NCBI GenBank assembly: GCA_946615905.1 | Contig: CAMOIE010000002.1 | Location: 62,001 to 126,000 of the forward strand | Source of the DNA: an uncultured Treponema sp. | GTDB lineage: Bacteria; Spirochaetota; Spirochaetia; Treponematales; Treponemataceae | Reading direction: 5' to 3' | Length of the DNA: 64,000 nucleotides | Shown: piece by piece, positions 45,210 through 55,081 of the stretch | How positions within the stretch are numbered: position 1 is the first letter of the stretch | How the letters are laid out: each line of letters begins with the position of its first letter | Program-made: the position numbers and the translations under genes | The notes under the pieces: generated by a model | What the model saw: the letters and a program-made list of their open reading frames with translations, nothing else | What the model was told of the DNA's origin: nothing | Database searches by the model: none

Positions 45210-46628
45210 TTACTCAGCCTTGTACCAGTCGATTTTTCGGGTGATGAACATCAGGGCGACTATCACGAGGAAAAGGCCCACGCTTCCGATTAAGAGAGCG
45301 TAGTCGTCGGCCTGTAAAGTACCGAACAAAAAGACGTAGGAGACAAACTGAATGCCGGAAAGCATGGTGCCCCAGTGTATCTTTTTAAAAATCGCAGACG
45401 CGTAAAAGAGAGTCGAGGCGCAGACTGCCAGCGCGGAAATATAGTAGCTCAGGTTAAAATCCAGGTGCTCGGAAATTGAAAGCAGCAAGAGGTAGAACAT
45501 GACGTCCGCAACTCCAATCAGCGCATACTGTATCGGGTGGATGTTGGCTCCGGCAAAAATCTCACAGATAAAAATCGCAAGGAATGGAACGAGCAAAAAG
45601 AGGAGCGCGTATTTTATGCTGCGGATTGTCTTTTGGTATGTGTCCACTGGTGTGACCAGGGTGGTGACGATTTTTTCTCCGCCTGAGATTTTTGAGCCGT
45701 TTTCTGATTCCCACATTTTGGGGAAAACGGTCGTAAGGCCAGCGACATTCCATTTTGCAAAAAAGCCGTCTTTTGTAATCTCGCGCTCGGTGGGAAGCCA
45801 GCCGCCGCTAAAGCCGGGGTTCTTCCAGTCGGACCGGACGGAAAAATCGCAGTTTGTGCCAATCGGCTGGAAAATCAGTTTTTCTCCGCCCTGGATTTTA
45901 AATTCGCTTTTGAGAGAGAATCCTTCAAAAATGAATTTTTCAGGCAGCGTGTAATAAACGCTTTCTTCAAATGGAGAGACAGAATTGTATTCGGTCAATG
46001 AGTCTGAAAGTTCAAGCCCTGCGACCTTTATCTTTGGAAGTTCCGCAAGGATTTTTGTCTTGGAAAGGCCGAGGATTAGCACTGCGTTCTTTGTGTCCAG
46101 AGTTTCGCGTAAGGAGGTGAACTGCTGGTATTTGACAGGCTCAAATTTAGCCTCGATTGTCACATCGCTTGTAAAGACCGGCACAGAATAGATGCCGCGA
46201 GTAAGAGTATATGGAAGGATTTTTGAATCGAGCGAGAAGTTTTCTGGCCGGACAAAAATGTATTTTGTGCGGCTGTATTTTCGCTCAATGCCTTTTGCGT
46301 CAGTCTCAGAAAAATGCTCTGTATATGGAAGCATTACGAGAAGCCCCGAAATCTCCGGGTTCCCGCCCAAAGGCTCCAAAATGGATTCCACGGCCTCTTC
46401 CTGATAAGTTTTTCTGTCGTAGATAATCGACTTTATCAGAGAAAGAGGAATCATGAACAAAAGCAGCATTGCGACTATTATGAGAGGCTTTGTCCCTCGT
46501 CTTTTTAAAATGCCAGAAAAGCCCCTTGTGCCAGAATTGTCAGAGGCGTTTTTTGAGGCGATCTGTTTTGCTGAATTCTCATTTTCCATAGAAATAATTT
46601 TAACATGGAGCAATGCTGTTTTCAACAA
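45210..46628 (-). CDS. creD: CreD-like inner membrane protein
   Basis: LIIVAMLLLFMIPLSLIKSIIYDRKTYQEEAVESI...YALIGVADVMFYLLLLSISEHLDFNLSYYISALAVCASTLFYASAIFK...LQADDYALLIGSVGLFLVIVALMFITRKIDWY. Confidence 0.9.
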   Translation of the reverse strand: MLKTALLHVKIISMENENSAKQIASKNASDNSGTRGFSGILKRRGTKPLIIVAMLLLFMIPLSLIKSIIYDRKTYQEEAVESILEPLGGNPEISGLLVMLPYTEHFSETDAKGIERKYSRTKYIFVRPENFSLDSKILPYTLTRGIYSVPVFTSDVTIEAKFEPVKYQQFTSLRETLDTKNAVLILGLSKTKILAELPKIKVAGLELSDSLTEYNSVSPFEESVYYTLPEKFIFEGFSLKSEFKIQGGEKLIFQPIGTNCDFSVRSDWKNPGFSGGWLPTEREITKDGFFAKWNVAGLTTVFPKMWESENGSKISGGEKIVTTLVTPVDTYQKTIRSIKYALLFLLVPFLAIFICEIFAGANIHPIQYALIGVADVMFYLLLLSISEHLDFNLSYYISALAVCASTLFYASAIFKKIHWGTMLSGIQFVSYVFLFGTLQADDYALLIGSVGLFLVIVALMFITRKIDWYKAE

Positions 46629-46640
46629 GCGATAGGCTTA

Positions 46641-47144
46641 TCACAAGCGCGCGCGGATTTTTGGAAGAAGGAGGGCGTCGGCGGGGAGCCAGTTTACGCT
46701 TTCCAGACTGTCGGCGGCCAGCCAGCGTGAATCCTCGGCTTCTAGCAAGGTGAGCTTTCCCGAAACAAGCGAGCAGGCAAAACACTCCATCGTAAGGTGG
46801 AAGGCGGCGGAGTGGGCGGTAGCCGGATAGTCCCATTCAACTGTCGCGATTTTTTCTTCTATATTAATTGTAGAATCCAGCTCCTCGCAGATTTCGCGGA
46901 TTAAACATTCTTCGGCCTTTTCGATTTCGTTGCCATTTTCGTCATGCTCGATTTTCCCGCCGGGGAATTCCCACCAGCCCTTGTAGTCTCCGTAGCCTCG
47001 CGCAGTGGCAAAAACTTCGCGTCGGGATCCGGTGGTTGAGCCTGCACCGTCCTGAGCCTGTCGAAGGGTCGAAAACACCGTACTTTCGCGGAAGATGATG
47101 GCGGCGGAGACATGGATGCACTTGATAGGGGTATTTTCTTGCAT
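46641..47144 (-). CDS. NUDIX hydrolase (MutT-like) carrying an in-frame repeat insertion
   Basis: GYGDYKGWWEFPGGKIEHDENGNEIEKAEECLIREICEELD Nudix box; preceding TLRQAQDGAGSTTGSRR is repeat-encoded. Confidence 0.88.
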   Translation of the reverse strand: MQENTPIKCIHVSAAIIFRESTVFSTLRQAQDGAGSTTGSRREVFATARGYGDYKGWWEFPGGKIEHDENGNEIEKAEECLIREICEELDSTINIEEKIATVEWDYPATAHSAAFHLTMECFACSLVSGKLTLLEAEDSRWLAADSLESVNWLPADALLLPKIRARL

Positions 47145-47159
47145 ATCTGATTTCCTTTT

Positions 47160-47504
47160 TTATTCTACCTTAGTTTTATCAACATTGGTTATAAAGTCAT
47201 TATACAAATCTTCTGGCACCTCTGGAATTGCAAAGTTCATAGAAACTGGGCACTCACCTTTTGCTGTGTCTGAAAAAGTTGCAACGCTTCCTAAATAAAC
47301 ATAGTCTTGCGGGATGCCTTCAACTTCCTTAAATTTTCTAACGAACAAATGAAGATGCGCTTTTCGCTCGACATTATGAATCACGTCTTTACCGCGCTCA
47401 CTGTCCTGCTTCATGTCGTTTGGAGACTGCCAGTGAAAACAGCCGGGACTTACAAAATAATCGTCATAATTGATTTCCGCACTTTTTTCAGCCACCTTAA
47501 TCAA
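47160..47504 (-). pseudogene. DUF3427-like C-terminal fragment of a superfamily 2 helicase
   Basis: YDDYFVSPGCFHWQSPNDMKQDSERGKDVIHN...AHLHLFVRKFKEVEGIPQDYVYLGSV; TTG start with in-frame stop upstream. Confidence 0.55.
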
Positions 47505-47540
47505 CTGTTTTAATCATTCATTTCGTGCTATACTTCCCCC

Positions 47541-48062
47541 ATGGACACCCTCTCCCCGTCACAACGCCATGCGGTAATGGCCGCCAACCGCAGCAAGGAC
47601 ACTTCGCCAGAACGTGCAGTCCGGTCTGCATTGCACAGGCTAGGCTTTCGATTCCGCAAAAATGACGCCCGTCTTCCCGGTCATCCGGACATTGTGTTTC
47701 CGCACTACCATGCGGTTATTTTTGTAAACGGATGCTTTTGGCATGGGCATGTTCCTTATGCGATGAGCAAAATCATTTTGGGAAAGACGAAGAAACTAAA
47801 AAACTTGGCATACAAGTCTACCCCTTGCACAAGGTATAGGCTTCCAAAGTCCAACACTGACTTTTGGAAAAAGAAAATCAAAAGAAACAGGAACCGGGAT
47901 GCAGAGGAAATCCAGCAGCTGATGGGCGACGGCTGGCGGGTAGGTATTGTCTGGGAGTGCGAAATCACAGGGAAAAGTAGGACGCAGAAAATTAGGAATG
48001 TGTCAGAAGAAATTTCTCTTTGGTTGGAAGAAAGATTTGGAGAGACATTTCGGGAATTTTAA
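47541..48062 (+). CDS. vsr: Vsr-like very short patch repair endonuclease
   Basis: MDTLSPSQRHAVMAANRSKDTSPERAVRSALHRLGFRFRKNDARLPGHPDIVFPHYHAVIFVNGCFWHGH...DGWRVGIVWECE. Confidence 0.9.
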   Translation: MDTLSPSQRHAVMAANRSKDTSPERAVRSALHRLGFRFRKNDARLPGHPDIVFPHYHAVIFVNGCFWHGHVPYAMSKIILGKTKKLKNLAYKSTPCTRYRLPKSNTDFWKKKIKRNRNRDAEEIQQLMGDGWRVGIVWECEITGKSRTQKIRNVSEEISLWLEERFGETFREF

Positions 48063-48132
48063 AATCTACTATAATAATTTTTTAAGTGCCTTTTTTCTAT
48101 CAAATTTCAAATTCGATGTTATACTATATATT

Positions 48133-49704
48133 ATGAAGATTAGACATATTTTTAGTGCCATTTTTTGTATCGCTTTGCTTTCAGCTTGTAGCGAAAAAAT
48201 CCCCGAGCTGAATCCGACGGCGGAAAATCCGGTCACCATCACTCTTTGGTATGATCCCACCGTTTCCGAAGCGGACGAGCCTCCTGCCGATTGGTTTATG
48301 TACGATGTCGTCCGCGAAAAACTAGGCATCGACCTAAAAATTGCCATGCTTCCCCTGCTTCCCGCTGACCGCAATCTCAAGGTGAACGTTGCGGCAGACA
48401 GCGATACGCTTCCTGATATGGTCGTTGTAAACCGCGAGGCACTTGTAAATCTTGTTCAAAAAAAGCTCATAATGAGTGTCGATGAATTGTATGATCTGAT
48501 GCCAAACCGCACTCAAAAAATGTACGGCGAGTCTTCACGCCGTTTTGCCACATTCAACGGAAAGTGCTATGGATTTTCAACTCCTGGCGGAAGAATCCAA
48601 AAGAACGAAGGCGTTTTGATTCGCAAGGACTGGCTCGACAAGCTCGGACTTTCAGTTCCCAAGACGATTGACGAGTATCTCGATGTCATGCGTGCTTTCA
48701 CCTTCAAAGACCCTGACGGAAACGGAAAGAACGACACTTACGGCTATGGCGCATTCCGCGAAACATACAACTATGAGGAAGGCCTTGGTCGCCGCCTTGA
48801 CCCGATTTTTGGAGCTTACGGAGTGTCTGGTACCTGGAACATGACAGTAAAGGACGCTGGATTGAACGTGCGAAAGCCTGCATACTTTGACGCCCTGACC
48901 ACAGTTGCGACCATGCAAAAAGAAGGCATCATCGACCCGAACTGGCTCGGCTACAAAAAGGACGGATTCCGCGCAGCCTGGAAGTCTGGAAGGTTCGGAA
49001 TCATGCGCGAACAGCACAGTGCCTACGCCTCCGAAGCTAACTACGCCCCCTTTGACAATCGATTTCCAGAAGGCGAATGGATTGTCATAGACCCGCCCGT
49101 TGGGCCTGATGGAAAAAGCGCAGTCGGAGTGTATACAATTCAGTACACAAGTCTCGTAATCTCAAAGCGTGCGCAAAAAGAGGGAAAAGCACCCTTGATA
49201 GCAAAGCTCCTTGAATGGATGGTCAGCGATGAGGGATATTATATCTTTGGCTGGGGAAAGGAAGGCGAAAACTTTGTATTCGATGAGAACCATATTCCGA
49301 CCGCCGATGGAATCCCCGACCCAAGCAAGAGTTTTGCGAAAAAGGCTCAGCAGCCCCTCACCCAGCTCAGGAACATGGTATTCTGGAACAGCGATGTTGA
49401 ACTCATAAGTCGCTATCCCACATACATCACAGAAGTGAGCCACAAGGAAATGAGTGCCCTCAAAGTTCTCCGCGAAATGCAGAAAAAGCCTTGGGTCAAT
49501 GCGACTGGTTCCGATGCCCTTCCGGTTCCAAGCGAAGAACTGAAAAGTTTTTACGAGCAGGGCGTGATTGATTTTGTCACGGGGAAACGGGAGCTTACAA
49601 GAGAGGCTTGGAATGAGTGGCTTTCGGAATTCGACAAGATTGGTGGCGCGAAGTGGGAGAAAGACGGTATAAAAGCCGCCAAAGAAGCTAATTATTTGTA
49701 TTAA
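48133..49704 (+). CDS. Extracellular solute-binding lipoprotein (family 1-like)
   Basis: LLSACSEKIPELNPTAENPVTITLWYDP...DTLPDMVVVNREALVNLVQKKLI...DWLDKLGLSVPKTIDEYLDVMRAFTFKDPDGNGKNDTYGYG. Confidence 0.9.
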   Translation: MKIRHIFSAIFCIALLSACSEKIPELNPTAENPVTITLWYDPTVSEADEPPADWFMYDVVREKLGIDLKIAMLPLLPADRNLKVNVAADSDTLPDMVVVNREALVNLVQKKLIMSVDELYDLMPNRTQKMYGESSRRFATFNGKCYGFSTPGGRIQKNEGVLIRKDWLDKLGLSVPKTIDEYLDVMRAFTFKDPDGNGKNDTYGYGAFRETYNYEEGLGRRLDPIFGAYGVSGTWNMTVKDAGLNVRKPAYFDALTTVATMQKEGIIDPNWLGYKKDGFRAAWKSGRFGIMREQHSAYASEANYAPFDNRFPEGEWIVIDPPVGPDGKSAVGVYTIQYTSLVISKRAQKEGKAPLIAKLLEWMVSDEGYYIFGWGKEGENFVFDENHIPTADGIPDPSKSFAKKAQQPLTQLRNMVFWNSDVELISRYPTYITEVSHKEMSALKVLREMQKKPWVNATGSDALPVPSEELKSFYEQGVIDFVTGKRELTREAWNEWLSEFDKIGGAKWEKDGIKAAKEANYLY

Positions 49705-49763
49705 TCCAGTTTCAATCATTAATCCTGTTTCAAGCATCTGGGCTTTTGTGCTATAATTATCGT

Positions 49764-51356
49764 ATGAAACTCAAATCAATCCGAACGAAACTAACGATTA
49801 TACTTTTTCTCATTGCATTCATTCCGATTTTGATTGTCATTGGATTTTTTTTGGCGAACAACATCTCAAAGTCAATCTCCAGTGAAAAATCAGACAGTCT
49901 TTTGCGAAATTCGATTGTAAGTGAACATATCACGGAGCATTTTGAGAAAAGCCTTGCGGTTCTGAGGACTATTGCGCGGAACCCCATGACGCAGCAGTAT
50001 CTTCTTGCTTCCCCAGAAAATCGTACTCCCATCATGCGGCAGACTTTGACCCGGACGAACGCAGTCTTCAACGACAGTGACAATATGATTATCACCGATA
50101 AGAACGGCGATCAGGTCGCGCGTAGTGACGATTATCCCTTTGTAAACGTTGAGTTCAGGCGTTATTTTCATGAGGCCATGCGCGGCACTGAGCATATTTC
50201 CGATGTCTTGATAAGCCTTGCGAACAACAGGATGATTACAGTCCTTGAAGTGCCGATTTTCGATGAGAAGAACAATGTCATAGGCATGGTTCAGCGAGAT
50301 TACCACCTTGATGCCCTGCAAACGTTTGTTCAGAGTCTTTCCACAAGGCGGACTCGCGTCATGATTACAGACGGACTTGGAAATATCGTTGCACATTCAG
50401 AAAAATCGTTTGAGACAAACCAGCTCGTTTCGATGGCCGCAAATCCTGCGGTTCAGGCAGGACTCGCCGGAAAGACAGGCTCTCTCGATGTCGTCTACGA
50501 AAATGAGAAAGGCAAAAATGAGCGTATGCTCGTAAGCTATTCTCGGAACAAGCTTTCGGGCTGGGTTGTAATAACTGAAAAGTCATATTTCTATATCTGG
50601 CAGGAAGTCGCACTTGTCGCTTTGGCAGCTGTTGCAATCGGTGGCATCATGCTTTTTGCCCTTGCCTTTGTTTCGGCTTTCGTTGCAGAAAAGGCGACCA
50701 GAAAAATCCGTGCGATTTCCACTCTTGTTGACAGAGTTGCCGATGAATCTTCAAGTTCAGACGCACTTTCTGAAATCGGTGATGACGAGCTTGGAGACCT
50801 TGCAAACGCAATCAACAAAATCCGCTCTTCCCGAGACCTTTACCGAAAGGATGCCGAAACCGACAAACTCACAGGACTTTTAAACAAGGCGACTTTTGAG
50901 CGGCAGTGCCGGCGTCTTCTTTCCGAATCTGAGTCAGGCACTTTCTCGACTTTGCTCCTGATTGACCTTGACCACTTCAAAGAAGTGAACGACACTCTCG
51001 GCCACCAGACCGGGGACGCTCTTCTCCATGATTTTGCAGAAGTTTTGCGGCGGCTTTTCCGTCCGACTGACCCAATCGGCCGCTTCGGCGGAGATGAATT
51101 CGTCGTATTCCTGCACGATATTCCAGGCAAAGAAATCGCCATGCAAAAGGCAAAGCGCATCGTTGAGGTCACTCCAAGTATTCTCGTGGGGGTCCAGTCT
51201 GTAATGGTTAGCGCAAGCATAGGCGTAAGTTCGTCTACTTTGCACGGAACTGACTATGATTCGCTTTTTGCCGTGGCCGACAAATCTGTTTATGCCGTAA
51301 AAGAGAGCGGGCGAAACGGAGTCTGCTACGGTGGCGGGGAAGTCGTGCACCTGTAG
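49764..51356 (+). CDS. Diguanylate cyclase with extracellular dCache-like sensor
   Basis: N-terminal TM, ITDKNGDQVARSDDYPFVN...; DKLTGLLNKATFERQCRRLL...GRFGGDEFVVFL (GGDEF). Confidence 0.93.
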   Translation: MKLKSIRTKLTIILFLIAFIPILIVIGFFLANNISKSISSEKSDSLLRNSIVSEHITEHFEKSLAVLRTIARNPMTQQYLLASPENRTPIMRQTLTRTNAVFNDSDNMIITDKNGDQVARSDDYPFVNVEFRRYFHEAMRGTEHISDVLISLANNRMITVLEVPIFDEKNNVIGMVQRDYHLDALQTFVQSLSTRRTRVMITDGLGNIVAHSEKSFETNQLVSMAANPAVQAGLAGKTGSLDVVYENEKGKNERMLVSYSRNKLSGWVVITEKSYFYIWQEVALVALAAVAIGGIMLFALAFVSAFVAEKATRKIRAISTLVDRVADESSSSDALSEIGDDELGDLANAINKIRSSRDLYRKDAETDKLTGLLNKATFERQCRRLLSESESGTFSTLLLIDLDHFKEVNDTLGHQTGDALLHDFAEVLRRLFRPTDPIGRFGGDEFVVFLHDIPGKEIAMQKAKRIVEVTPSILVGVQSVMVSASIGVSSSTLHGTDYDSLFAVADKSVYAVKESGRNGVCYGGGEVVHL

Positions 51357-51603
51357 CATGCCCATGCAGTTCAATTGCAGACTAGACTCTTCATATAAAA
51401 CTGAAATAAGTATAATGTAGAAAACATGACATCTTGTGTCATATTATAAAAAATATGCTTTTGGAAGCGGAAAAGGGGTGTGGGGAAAAAGCGAAACCTT
51501 AAAGAAAAGGTTGCGTTTTGCCCCAAAGAGTTGCACGGGGGATTTTGTAACTAATTTTTTTTCTTTGCTGTTTTATAAGTGTTTTTACTATGGAGCAACT
51601 GTG

Positions 51604-53331
51604 ATGAAAAAATTTCTTCTATTATTCATGATTCTAACATCTGCCTGCGCGACATTTCTTTCCTGCGAAAGCACAAAATCAGCTGGCGGCAACACCGCCA
51701 CAAAAATTGAGAGCGTCTATTCATACGGTTTTATTGACTTGGAAGGGGCGAAGCTCTCTGCAATCATCGTGGAATTTGACGGAAACGTTCCGGCAAAAAG
51801 CGTGGGGCTGGACACATTCAGCGTGACGAATTACACGAAGTATCTAAAAGAAAAGGACGGACGCGAAAAAGCGATTGAAGTTGACTATGACGGAATCGAA
51901 GGTAACGAGGGCGAGATTACAAAAGTCTACGTCACAAGCGAAAAAGCTCCCGCCAAAAAAGGCGAAAAGTCAGGCCGTTATGTCGTAATCGAACTGAACA
52001 CGGATTATATGCTTAGCTCGCAGAACCTTGTCTACACAACGTCGATGATGGCAGGTGTTAAGCAAGAAAAGGACATTCAAATCGGCGACACCGTAATAAA
52101 GGCTGACGGCATCGAGTACAAAAACTACACGATGGAAGAAGTGCGTGGATTTAAAGGCAGAATGCAGACTGAAATCCAGACCGACAAGTCAAAAATCATC
52201 TTCCCGCAGTTTGCGGACGGTTCCGGGTGGACGCTCCACCACATCGGCGAGGATGCCTTTAAGGCGACCGGCTGCTACAGCGAGTACACGGGAAAATACG
52301 AGGACTTTGAGTTCCCCTATTCAATCTATGTTCCTGACCAAAAGACACTTGATGCGAACAAGGGAAAAATCGCGCTGGTAATCCACATGGAGCACGCGGG
52401 CGCGAACGACTCTGACCCGCTTGCGGCGATAACTTCTTCAAAGGCGGCGGTAAAACTTTCTTCGCCTGACTTTCAGAAAAAGCACCCTGCGATTGTCGTA
52501 GTTCCGCAGATAGAAGAGAGCCGCCGCTCAACTGACGACATGGACGCTTCGAGCGAGGCAAATCCCGCTGTCTGGCAGCTCTTGGATTCAATTCTTGCAG
52601 AATACAAAGGCTATATTGACGAGAACCGCATTTACGGAACAGGCCAGAGCATGGGTGGCATGACGATTTTGTACATGGCAAGCCAGCGGGACAACTTCTT
52701 TGCGGGAATCGCAGTCGTTGGCTCCCAGTGGTCGAACAATTACGACAAGGACATCCAGCACAAGGGAGCTGTGGCCAGGACTCCTGAGAACGACAGCGTG
52801 AGCTTTAACGGCTTCGGGCTTGACAGCAAGAATTTCCAGAACTGGTATTACATGGTCAGCGACGACAATATCTTAGTCCACACCTGCGCGGGCGACCCGA
52901 TGGCGACCGGCGAATGGGGAGCGGTACGCGAATACTTTGCCGCCTGCGGAGTTACTGTGCCTTACGCCGAGTGGGATCCCTACCTCACGCTTTCAGAGCA
53001 AAACGAAAATGACCGTAATCTCACAAACCACCCGACCACAAGACCCGGAAGCGGAATCAACTGGGCGGCATTCACAAAAGGAAGCCACATGTCCACATGG
53101 AAATACGGCTACCAGCTTGACGCTCCGTTTGAATGGCTTTTCGAGCAGACCCGTCAAAGCGAGAACGCCCGCGGCAAAATCGAGCAGCTCAAAAATCCCT
53201 GGCTCGGCCGCAACGCTGACGGCAGCATAAAAGAAGGAAGCGGAACAAGCGGCTTGAACTCCGCCCAGTACACGCCAAACGGCGCAAGCGAAAAATTCGG
53301 CGAAGGCTGGACGCGGGAGGGCGCGCGGTAA
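51604..53331 (+). CDS. Secreted esterase/PHB-depolymerase-like hydrolase, lipoprotein
   Basis: FLSCESTKS; IDENRIYGTGQSMGGMTILYMASQRDNFFAGIAVVGSQW (GxSxG); GSGINWAAFTKGSHMSTWKYGY. Confidence 0.85.
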   Translation: MKKFLLLFMILTSACATFLSCESTKSAGGNTATKIESVYSYGFIDLEGAKLSAIIVEFDGNVPAKSVGLDTFSVTNYTKYLKEKDGREKAIEVDYDGIEGNEGEITKVYVTSEKAPAKKGEKSGRYVVIELNTDYMLSSQNLVYTTSMMAGVKQEKDIQIGDTVIKADGIEYKNYTMEEVRGFKGRMQTEIQTDKSKIIFPQFADGSGWTLHHIGEDAFKATGCYSEYTGKYEDFEFPYSIYVPDQKTLDANKGKIALVIHMEHAGANDSDPLAAITSSKAAVKLSSPDFQKKHPAIVVVPQIEESRRSTDDMDASSEANPAVWQLLDSILAEYKGYIDENRIYGTGQSMGGMTILYMASQRDNFFAGIAVVGSQWSNNYDKDIQHKGAVARTPENDSVSFNGFGLDSKNFQNWYYMVSDDNILVHTCAGDPMATGEWGAVREYFAACGVTVPYAEWDPYLTLSEQNENDRNLTNHPTTRPGSGINWAAFTKGSHMSTWKYGYQLDAPFEWLFEQTRQSENARGKIEQLKNPWLGRNADGSIKEGSGTSGLNSAQYTPNGASEKFGEGWTREGAR

Positions 53332-53344
53332 AGAGGAATCGATT

Positions 53345-54279
53345 CTACTTTTCCTTCACAGGAACCCAGATCGCGCTCTTGTAGTCGGGGTCGGACATCT
53401 CGCCGTTTTGCGTGTCGTACCATTCGATGTTGTAGCCGGCGGCGATTTCGTACTTTCCGTTTGTGGGAAGCCATTCCTTAAAGATGCGCGTGTTCAAGTT
53501 TTGCAACGCCTTGGGGATAGCACCGGTGCAGTTGAAGATTGCCCAGTCCATCACGGGAATCTCAAAGACTTCCATCCCAGCTGGTACTTCGCCGCCTGTG
53601 TAGCGGCCTGCGACCATGTAGTCAAACTCGCTTCCGTCGCACGTGTCGATGCAGATTCCGTACTCGCCGATGCAGTTGTCGGCGATTGCCTTTTGAATCG
53701 GGTCGGTAACTTCCTCTCCCTTTTCCAATTTTGCGTAGAGTGTCTTGCAGTATTTTTCCGTAAGCTCGTTCCAGAATTTCGGAATTTCTTCGTAAGACGT
53801 TTCCATGTTGAACCGCCTCTTGAACCCAATCACCTTGAACGCAAAACGTTTTTGCACGGTAAAATCCAATGCTTCCATATTTGTCTCCTTGCCTGTGACA
53901 AAGCCGCCTGTAATCGTCACAGAAATTTTGATTGGAAGAAAAACTTTGATTCGGCTTGAATCTCCTTTGACCTGTTGTGGCGTGTACCCATGAAAGCGAC
54001 TGAATGCCTTTGAAAAAGCCTCGGGGCTTTCCCAGCAGTACTTGAGCGCGGTGTCAAGGACTTTCGCCCCCGCCGCAATTTCAAGAGAGGCAAGGTAGAG
54101 TCGCCTGTTTCTAATGTACTCGCCCAAGGTGTAGCCCGACACAATCGCAAATCCACGCTGAAAATAAAACGGTGAGATGAACGCCTCGCGCGCGACGTTC
54201 TCTACGCTTAAGTTTTCATCAGCGATGTGACTTTCGATGTAGTCAACTGCCCTTGTCAAGTTTTCAAGCCAAGTCATTT
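53345..54279 (-). CDS. AraC-family regulator with GyrI-like effector domain
   Basis: LTRAVDYIESHIADENLSVENVAREAFISPFYFQRGFAIVSGYTLGEYIRNRRLYLA...; FNCTGAIPKALQNLNTRIFKEWLPTNGKYEIAAGYNIEWY. Confidence 0.92.
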
Positions 54280-54386
54280 TTCCTCGCAGAACGGATGCGT
54301 TAGCAGGCGCATGTCCGTCTGATGATTGCATTGTATTTCACGCACGCTTTATTTTCCTGTCAGTTCTTGCTTTTGTTTGTCCGCAA

Positions 54387-55007
54387 TTATAACATATTTT
54401 GCAGGTTTTTCATAAAATCACAAAGCCCTATATGCATAAAATTGTAGTAGGCATCGATGTTTTCTGTCGTATCTGTTTTTAGAAGTTTTGTCAGTTCAAC
54501 GGCAAACTCTAAGGCGGCTGTTCCGTTTGCGGTGACAATGTTTTTGTCGCTCACGACCTGAACATTTTGATACTGCGCTTCGTTTGTGTAGGAGCCGCCC
54601 CAGCGTTTAAGCTCGTCAAGACCGTTTCCAGTATGTTTGACATCGTTCAAAAATCCGTGACTGGCCATAAAAGACGCGGCATTGCAGATTGCGCCCACGA
54701 TTTTGTTTTTGGAAATTGCGTTCCGAACAATCGGTATAAGGCGTTCTGCTTCTGGTGTCTGCCAGCTGTAGCCACCAACTAAAATCAAGGCCGCGTATTC
54801 GTCCGGCATGGTGTTAAAAGAATAGTCCGGGAGCGTCCTAAAACCGCCGCATGATTTGACGCATTCCATTGAAGGGGCGACAACTTTGTTCTCGTAAGGC
54901 GGATTTCTCCTAAGACCGAACCTGTCGCAGTTTACGTTACTCGCAATGTATGCTGGTTCGTAGTCTGCATAGTTTTCCAACAGCACATAAAGAAGTTCGT
55001 TTTTCAT
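54387..55007 (-). CDS. DJ-1/PfpI family protein
   Basis: NELLYVLLENYADYEPAYIASNVN...ALILVGGYSWQTPEAERLIPIVRNAISKNKIVGAICNAASFMASHGFLNDVKHTGNG. Confidence 0.9.
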   Translation of the reverse strand: MKNELLYVLLENYADYEPAYIASNVNCDRFGLRRNPPYENKVVAPSMECVKSCGGFRTLPDYSFNTMPDEYAALILVGGYSWQTPEAERLIPIVRNAISKNKIVGAICNAASFMASHGFLNDVKHTGNGLDELKRWGGSYTNEAQYQNVQVVSDKNIVTANGTAALEFAVELTKLLKTDTTENIDAYYNFMHIGLCDFMKNLQNML

Positions 55008-55081
55008 TTTGATTCTCCCTAATATAAGTTTAGGAAAATTGTAGCAGAGGTAATATGACATCTTATGTCATATTTTAGAAA

